This document shows, piece after piece, positions 58,401 to 64,000 of a stretch of DNA of 64,000 nt (position 1 is the first letter of the stretch; each line of letters starts with the position of its first letter). The translations under genes and the position numbers were made by a program. A model generated the notes under the pieces. It searched no databases. It saw only the letters and a program-made list of their open reading frames with translations, and had not been told where the DNA came from. This stretch comes from Chlorokybus atmophyticus (lineage: Eukaryota > Streptophyta > Chlorokybophyceae > Chlorokybales > Chlorokybaceae). The stretch spans positions 157,132 through 221,131 of the forward strand of contig RHPI01003642.1 in NCBI GenBank assembly GCA_009103225.1. The letters are read 5' to 3'.

Positions 58401-61165
58401 TGCCATCCACCTCAATGCCCATGGGAGCTCGCAGCTCGTACGAACCATTGCCACCACTGCCGGAGCCAATCGTAGCGACCTTGCGGAAACCAGCATCATA
58501 GACAACCACCTGGTTGGCACCAGCATCGCATATGTACATGCGCCCGGTGCTGTCTACATCCATGCCGGTGACTTGGATGAACCCGGCAACTGTGTTCACG
58601 AGCGTGTGGCTGCCATCATAGACGCGAACCTGGCCTCTCGCATTGTCAGCGACGAATACCCTTCCCACAGAGTCCGATTCCACAGTCGACGGCTGTTGGC
58701 AGTCGCGAATGTTGCCCACAACCTTGCCATTGCTATTCACCACTGCAACACCCCCTCTTTCTGCCACATACAGGTTCCCACTCGCAACCCGGACGGTCAG
58801 CTTGTGCGACTGCTGAGTGTTGACGTTGCCAGCGACATCAGAGGCACTGCCGGGTGCAACCAAGACAATGCTGTTGCCAACGCCATGAGGTGTGACTGTG
58901 GCAATGAACTCCAAACCTCCCGGCAACTGCGTAAAGTTCGAAATGGCGGCTGGCACGCCCTCGAGCATAACGCCCGTTGCTGAAAATCCATGCACTGGCT
59001 CATCCCACACAAGGTGTATCTCCCAAGGCGCGTCTTGTACTGTAGTAGGCCCACTTATGGTGCACACTGGTGGCTCATTGTCGTAAGTAACCATCACTTC
59101 ATTGGACGCGGCTGTGTTGGTGCTGCCAGCAGTGTCTTTCAGCTTCCCAGCAGGCACATGCACAAATAGAACTCCTGGTGCGTTGGGTGCAATAGTGAAT
59201 GTAAACTGCGAAGAAGATTGAGACTGCCACTGCGTCACCACGCCACCAACCCCACCCAGCACGAGGCAGTCTGCGGTGCAACCAATGACCGGCTCACTGC
59301 AGCTGGCAATTATGCGCGCTGAAGCACTTACAACATCTCCACTCAGTAGGCTAAGGTGGCAAGTTGGAGGCAAGTCTACTTCCCACTCCCATGCTTCCGA
59401 GTCTGCAACGCAGAGAGCAGCAAGTGAGTAGCCAAGAGAGCAAGTGGCTCAGTGTGCATCACCAAAGCCACACACTTACCCGCACTGTTGCCGGCTGCAT
59501 CAGTAGCCCTCACACGCATGCTGTGCGGACCTTCTGCAAGGCAATGATTAATGGAATGAGTGTCTGCAGCGCGCGTCAGCGCAAGCAACGCAAAGCCTGA
59601 TGAGCGTACCTGCCAGCCCAACGTAGACCATAGGGGACGCACACGGCATGAAGTCTCCACCGTCAAGTTGACAGCTCATTGAGGCGACTCCGGAGGCTGC
59701 ATCTTCACCAGCAAACACAAACCTTGCTACATCGGCATCTGATCGTGTCCAGGTGTCTTTGTCAAGACGTGTCACCGGGGCTGTTCTATCAACCAACCAT
59801 GTCACGGTGGTGGGTTCCTCTGCTACGTTCCCAGCCCTGTCAACAGCTTTCAGCAGGAAGCTGTAATGCCCTTCACCAAGTCCTGGATATACAGCAGGTC
59901 AAGTTATGAGAGATGAACATGAACAGACTCCACAGCACATGTCGGCGTCTGAGCCTCTAGCTGACCAGTTGCACTCACCCGTGAAGAGGGCGGGACTGGT
60001 GCACGAGTGATAAGCTTGAGCGTGCCAACTCAGCTCCGACTCAAGTGCACACTGGAAGGATGCAATGCCAGTTTCTTCATCTTCCCCAGAGAACACTACT
60101 CTAGCTACTGATGCATTCGTTGCTGTTGGAGGATGGCTGTGAATAACGGCCAACGGCGGCGTCTTATCTAATAAGTAAAAGTACTCCAATGAGGGCCTGA
60201 GTGCTTCTATAGGATGGTCAGAGGTGGCAAGATACGCCCGCGACCAGCACTGCAAGACAAATGCATTTTGTGAATTGACCCAGCTGCTGCGCACAACAAG
60301 CAATGGGTACACTGTGAGGAAGCCACTCAAACAAACAAGCTTGAAACAAACCTGTCTGTCGTTACCCAGCAGCAGGAAACCTTGATTGGTCGCTGGCTCT
60401 TGTAGCCAACTCTTCAACGCTTGCGAAATATCTACACTATGCTGTGCCCATGACCCTCGCGCCTGCATTGCAGCTGGTAAGCACCACAGCACCATGGTAT
60501 GCATTGCAACGACTGGTTTATAATCAACATGCCTGCGGGGTCAGGTCTAGCCTGCCAATGGGAACGCTGGCATATCGCGGCTTGGTGCTGTGCGCCAAAT
60601 CCCGCTCGTACCATGCGTCCAGCACCGGATACACCGAGATGCTTGTTTGAGCAGCTTCATACCTGTACACAGTCGCTCAGCTGGTGCATGCACGGCGGGT
60701 GCATGCAGATGTACGCCAACACAGTGCAAATGAACAAGTTTGCTGTGCATTACTGAGCAGCGCCTACTTTGACAAGTCTTTCGCTGCTGTACACCGCATG
60801 CAGCAGACGTGCACGTAGCATACGCTTGCATGTGAGCTCACTCACCGGCGAACGTGCAGCTGAAGCAGAGCGCTTGACAGCTGGACGCCCTGCAGTTCCG
60901 CAACACTAAACCGGACGAAAGCAAAGTACTCGCCTCCAGGCTTCCCATCTTCCGGACACCTTCTGCCGACATACATCAATGGATCGCTCCCGTTGACGTT
61001 GTCGGTGAAAGAGGCGTCAGTGAAGCTGTCCTGCCCTTGGCCAGGCCCAGGCTTAAGCGTTCCCTGCTGCTCAACCCAAGCAGCATGGACACCAGTGATA
61101 GCTACACTGACCAAGCAGCACAGCAATGCCACCGAATAGACTAACTGCTGGCTGGTGGCCATCAT
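55464..61165 (-). CDS. chimeric protein: secreted DNRLRE/Ig-like/NHL ectodomain fused to ATAD3-type AAA+ ATPase
   Basis: Exons: 61165-60846, 60662-60533, 60462-60352, 60249-59979, 59882-59610, 59533-59480, 59402-57922, 57843-57550, 57412-57243, 57145-56923, 56810-56597, 56477-56342, 56239-56173, 56096-55464; all phases agree, 1,458 residues. Residues about 1-30: signal peptide. About 30-240: DNRLRE domain ([40 protein letters not shown]). About 245-390: two Ig-like repeats ([35 protein letters not shown]). About 390-930: Big-type Ig-like domains ([23 protein letters not shown]) around NHL beta-propeller repeats ([17 protein letters not shown]). About 940-1050: coiled coil alignable with plant ATAD3 ([16 protein letters not shown]). 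About 1075-1095: transmembrane helix ([16 protein letters not shown]). About 1110-1458: AAA+ domain ([18 protein letters not shown] Walker [31 protein letters not shown] Walker [24 protein letters not shown]). ATAD3 itself is a mitochondrial membrane ATPase; the normal N-terminal third of ATAD3 is missing and replaced by the ectodomain. Intron 2 is GC-AG. The intron at 57844-57921 is 78 nt without stop. Confidence 0.82.
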
Positions 61166-61651
61166 GAGCAATAAAGCTAACTTCACACAACCGAGCGTCC
61201 AGTTATGATCAGGAAATTAGATGCAACTCCGCTAATTCTGCTGTAGTTTCGGTTGTGGTTTGCGAGCGGACAGCTTGTCCTGATGTTTCCTCCTCCACCG
61301 CCTGGTTAGCGGCGCTAAGCTCAGCCACTTGTGCACCCACATGTTGATCGCCAGTGCCGCGTACATTGCAACTTACACGGTAGCAGTAACACCAAGCAAG
61401 CAAGCAAGCAAGCAACGCAGCGCAATGTCACCAATGTCATACAGCTGTTCATAACAGCGTGCAAATGCGATAATCAGCTGCGCTTCGCCAAGCACACCGC
61501 TGCGCTGCACAGTGCAACACAGTCCCCAAAACGCACGCCAAGCACAACGCCGACACAAGGCGGTTACGAGCGACCAACTGTCGGTGCAGTGGCTTTGAAT
61601 CGGACGACCAGCTGCGTTTGACCGCGTCGCCAAAGCGATGCCTGTCGTGAG
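61166..61651. other. divergent intergenic region
   Basis: 5' flank of the fusion gene and of the next plus-strand gene. Contains an (AGCA)n-like run (CAAGCAAGCAAGCAAGCAA) at about 61394-61414. No gene recognised. Confidence 0.45.
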
Positions 61652-63764
61652 ATGCTACAGAACCGTCATAACGGTCGACGGTGGTGGCACTGTCGGCGCA
61701 TGAGCACCGTGCATGTGAGCAGCTGCATTGCTGGGCTGGGTTGGGCGGTGGCGGTGGCGGTGGCGGGAGCGGCGGAGGCGGAGGCGGAGGAGGAGGTTAG
61801 CTGTCAGCGTTGGTGGAGTTGGATTCGGTGGAGCTGCTTTTGAAGGATGCTACTTGCGTAAGCAAGCTGCTGGTGGCACGGCCAGGACGGTGCTTGCGGC
61901 AGGCCCAGGAAGCCGAGCAGGCTGTTGTGTTTGCGTGCATGTTGTTGGGAGCGGCGGTGCTAGCTGCAGGCGCGTTCTCTTCCGTCATTGGGTGCATGCT
62001 GGCCCAGCCTGGCGTTCAAGCGAGTGGTTGCAGCGTTGTAGGTGTATAGTCGTGTGCGTCCACAATGTCATCGGCGGCAGTTACGCCCGGAGCGCCGTCC
62101 GCGATGGGTCCGGAAGGACAGGACTGCGCTGCGCGTTGAAAGCCACTGTGTGTCCCTCAGCCTATCGTTCTTAAAACCGACCATCGCGGTAAGTCCCTTC
62201 CCTGTAGCTTCTCTAAGCCTGGGGATTGCAACTGCTTTCATGCCGTGCTTGTGAAGCCCTGACTACTGCATTACACTGCATCCCAGCCAGTGTACTCACG
62301 GCTGCGCGACATGCAATTGATCTATCTCACAATGGTGCTCACAGTTGCGGCTGTTACACATAGTGCAACTGATGTTGGATGAGCCGTTGAAGGAGGAGCT
62401 GGACATGCGTGTGCTCATAGCGCTGAGTTGTTACATCAACATGCGGGTTGAACGATATGAATGGCTGTCCTTCAGTGGTGTTGGGGTCAGTGTGGCCATT
62501 CCGTGAGCTGCTTGCATGCTGTATGATCTGATCGATTAATGTGTTGATGCCTGATGTGCAATCATCATCAACAGATGCAGGCGCAACCTGTTCCTGACCA
62601 TCTACGACGACAAGTAGAGACAAGCTGCCGCTTATTATCATTTGAAAAAACAGACCGGGTATGATGCTACACATGTCATCAACCGCACTGAAGCGGTTAT
62701 ATAGCAAGCAGCTGTATGACGTACATCGTGTTATGCGCCAGTATCATGGTAGCATAAGCCTAGGTTTGGCTGTCGTTAAAGAGTGGTGAAACATGTGTGC
62801 TGTACAATGGTGCTGACAACCTTGCTGTACAGGCAGTGTTGAAGTCAACACAGATGTTCACTATGTTCCCTGAGTTTGCCAAATACATTATTGGGGACCC
62901 ACTCACGCAGGCTCCTGCAGTCAGCCAACCAGGTGATGAGCTATTACTATGAAGTGAAATGATAGACATGCACGCTGAACAGGTTGTCATGTGAACTGAC
63001 GTTGTGGACGCAACCTGTAAGGTCTTTTCTCTGTTGCAGGGTTGGACTAATTGGCATACGTGACATTGCTAAACCAGCTGATGATGATGTGCACGCAACT
63101 AAACGAGGATGCCAATCTGCAGAACCATAATACATTGCCCATCAGATAGCCTTACTTTATGTAAGTGCTTCACTGCATTACCTGCATGTGTCATTGCAGC
63201 CATTATTGCAAACTGCTCGTGAGGTGGTCGCTGGCTGACAGTTGCTTAACTGCAGCAATTCCTTAATCTGACACGTGCGGAAACCAATGCCTTCAAGAAG
63301 CGAGTTGAAGAGCAGCAGTTTGAGAGCGTCAAACAGATCACGGAACAAGCGACAGCAACACCGGAGTTGAGTGACTTTCATCGGTAATGGTAAGGACTGT
63401 TAAGAAGAGTCATGCAGACTGCACATCACGAAGCAAGCAAAGTCAAGATGGCGTCCTGTCGTTCTATTGTGCAGAGTATGTCGCATGCTTGTAACTGTTT
63501 GTGTCTGATGTGATTTTGTGCACTGGCAGGCTCCATAAAGTTACTTGGGACATTCGGAGTCGGTATCACAGTTTCCACCGCAATTGCTTCAGAGGCTTCA
63601 GCCAGTGGCAGATGTTGTTCAGCATGCACAAGCTGCACTTGCAAGTTGATGTGCCAAGTTTTGTTCCGCAAATGCCTATATTGTTTATTACAAAGTATCC
63701 TTTTGGGTGTGCGGTGTTATTGCTAGCATCAAATCCTGCGCCATCTCAACCAATGAGCTGCTAG
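61652..63764 (+). CDS. unidentified multi-exon gene
   Basis: I do not recognise the family. Good exons by splice sites and phase: 62042-62188, 62345-62446, 62833-62932, 63200-63223, 63256-63383, 63530-63764 (stop TAG). They encode FLKPTIA|LRLLHIVQLMLDEPLKEELDMRV (split here across a junction), KSTQMFTMFPEFAKYIIGDP, PLLQTARE, QFLNLTRAETNAFKKRVEEQ and LHKVTWDIRSRYHSFH. The link between 62932 and 63200 does not agree in phase, so a small exon is missing; the 5' exons are also unresolved (a candidate lies near 61820-61857, ending at a GTAAGC donor). The helical, Leu-rich middle could be HEAT-like, but this is only an impression. Confidence 0.5.
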
Positions 63765-64000
63765 TCAAACCAAGCACTCAACCCACAGCAGTTGTGCAGG
63801 TGGAGGGGGTACAATCTGAGAATCTCAAGCGATCACAATCGTACACTTAATGCAATGTTCAACTGTCCATGCGTAGTACATGCAACCATGACACATGCAT
63901 GGCTACATGCACCGCAGTGCATACTTTGTACACCTATAGCTGCCGCGCGCATATCAGTTTACATCCTATATAACATGACACAGGCGGCAACCACCATCAT

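Noticed and set aside
62354-62707. 117-codon minus-strand frame
   Set aside because: Antisense to the unidentified plus-strand gene, no motif, and it crosses a phase-consistent exon of that gene.
1-64000. tRNA, rRNA or CRISPR elements
   Set aside because: I looked for T-loop GTTCGAATC-type motifs, conserved rRNA segments and regular direct repeats with spacers and found none convincing. A covariance search would be needed to exclude a tRNA.

Overview
This is nuclear DNA of a green alga (Chlorophyta). The genes are cut into many short exons by GT-AG introns, mostly about 60-300 bp, often with GTGCGT or GTAAGT donors. The gene set mixes plastid functions (PSII-type S4 protein, PLGG1 glycolate/glycerate transporter, plant-type GNAT), plant-lineage regulators (three-repeat MYB, ABP1), a ciliary CFAP97-type protein and a selenoprotein K. 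That mix fits a chlorophyte of flagellate ancestry; I cannot name the genus. Exons below were joined by hand, and almost all junctions agree in codon phase, so most models are better than single-ORF guesses.

Layout. 1-3 kb: no recognisable gene, one assembly gap and a foldback element. 3.3-6.5 kb (-): MYB3R. 9.3-11.5 kb (-): SMIM8 homologue followed 13 nt later by ABP1. 11.7-13.8 kb (+): S4-domain protein. 14.6-16.3 kb (-): HAD-IIA hydrolase. 16.5-17.7 kb (+): selenoprotein K. 17.7-23.2 kb: gene-poor, with hairpins, a dispersed repeat and a second gap. 23.2-25.6 kb (-): DDX6/DHH1 helicase. 27.6-30.7 kb (-): PLGG1. 31.4-33.0 kb (+): GNAT. 33.4-35.6 kb (-): NAD(P)-binding epimerase-like protein. 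36.2-37.5 kb (+): CFAP97-like. 38.1-40.8 kb (-): ribosomal protein bL9 followed 8 nt later by an intronless pseudouridine synthase. 41.3-45.9 kb (+): importin-11. 46.3-47.3 kb (-): EEP phosphodiesterase with a broken frame. 47.9-49.9 kb (+): RNA polymerase I RPA43. 50.1-52.1 kb (-): Golgi-type glycosyltransferase. 52.3-54.2 kb (+): RNase P/MRP subunit POP4/RPP29. 55.5-61.2 kb (-): a 1,458-residue chimera in which a secreted DNRLRE/Ig-like/NHL ectodomain runs in frame into an ATAD3-type AAA+ ATPase. 61.7-63.8 kb (+): an unidentified multi-exon gene.

The most notable signals are (i) the ectodomain-ATAD3 fusion; (ii) two tight bicistronic pairs (SMIM8-ABP1 and bL9-pseudouridine synthase), which fit the polycistronic nuclear transcripts reported from green algae; (iii) the in-frame TGA of selenoprotein K, placed by a spliced last exon exactly third from the C-terminus; and (iv) three GC-AG introns. 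Several gene pairs are head to head with about 200 bp between start codons, so shared promoters are likely.
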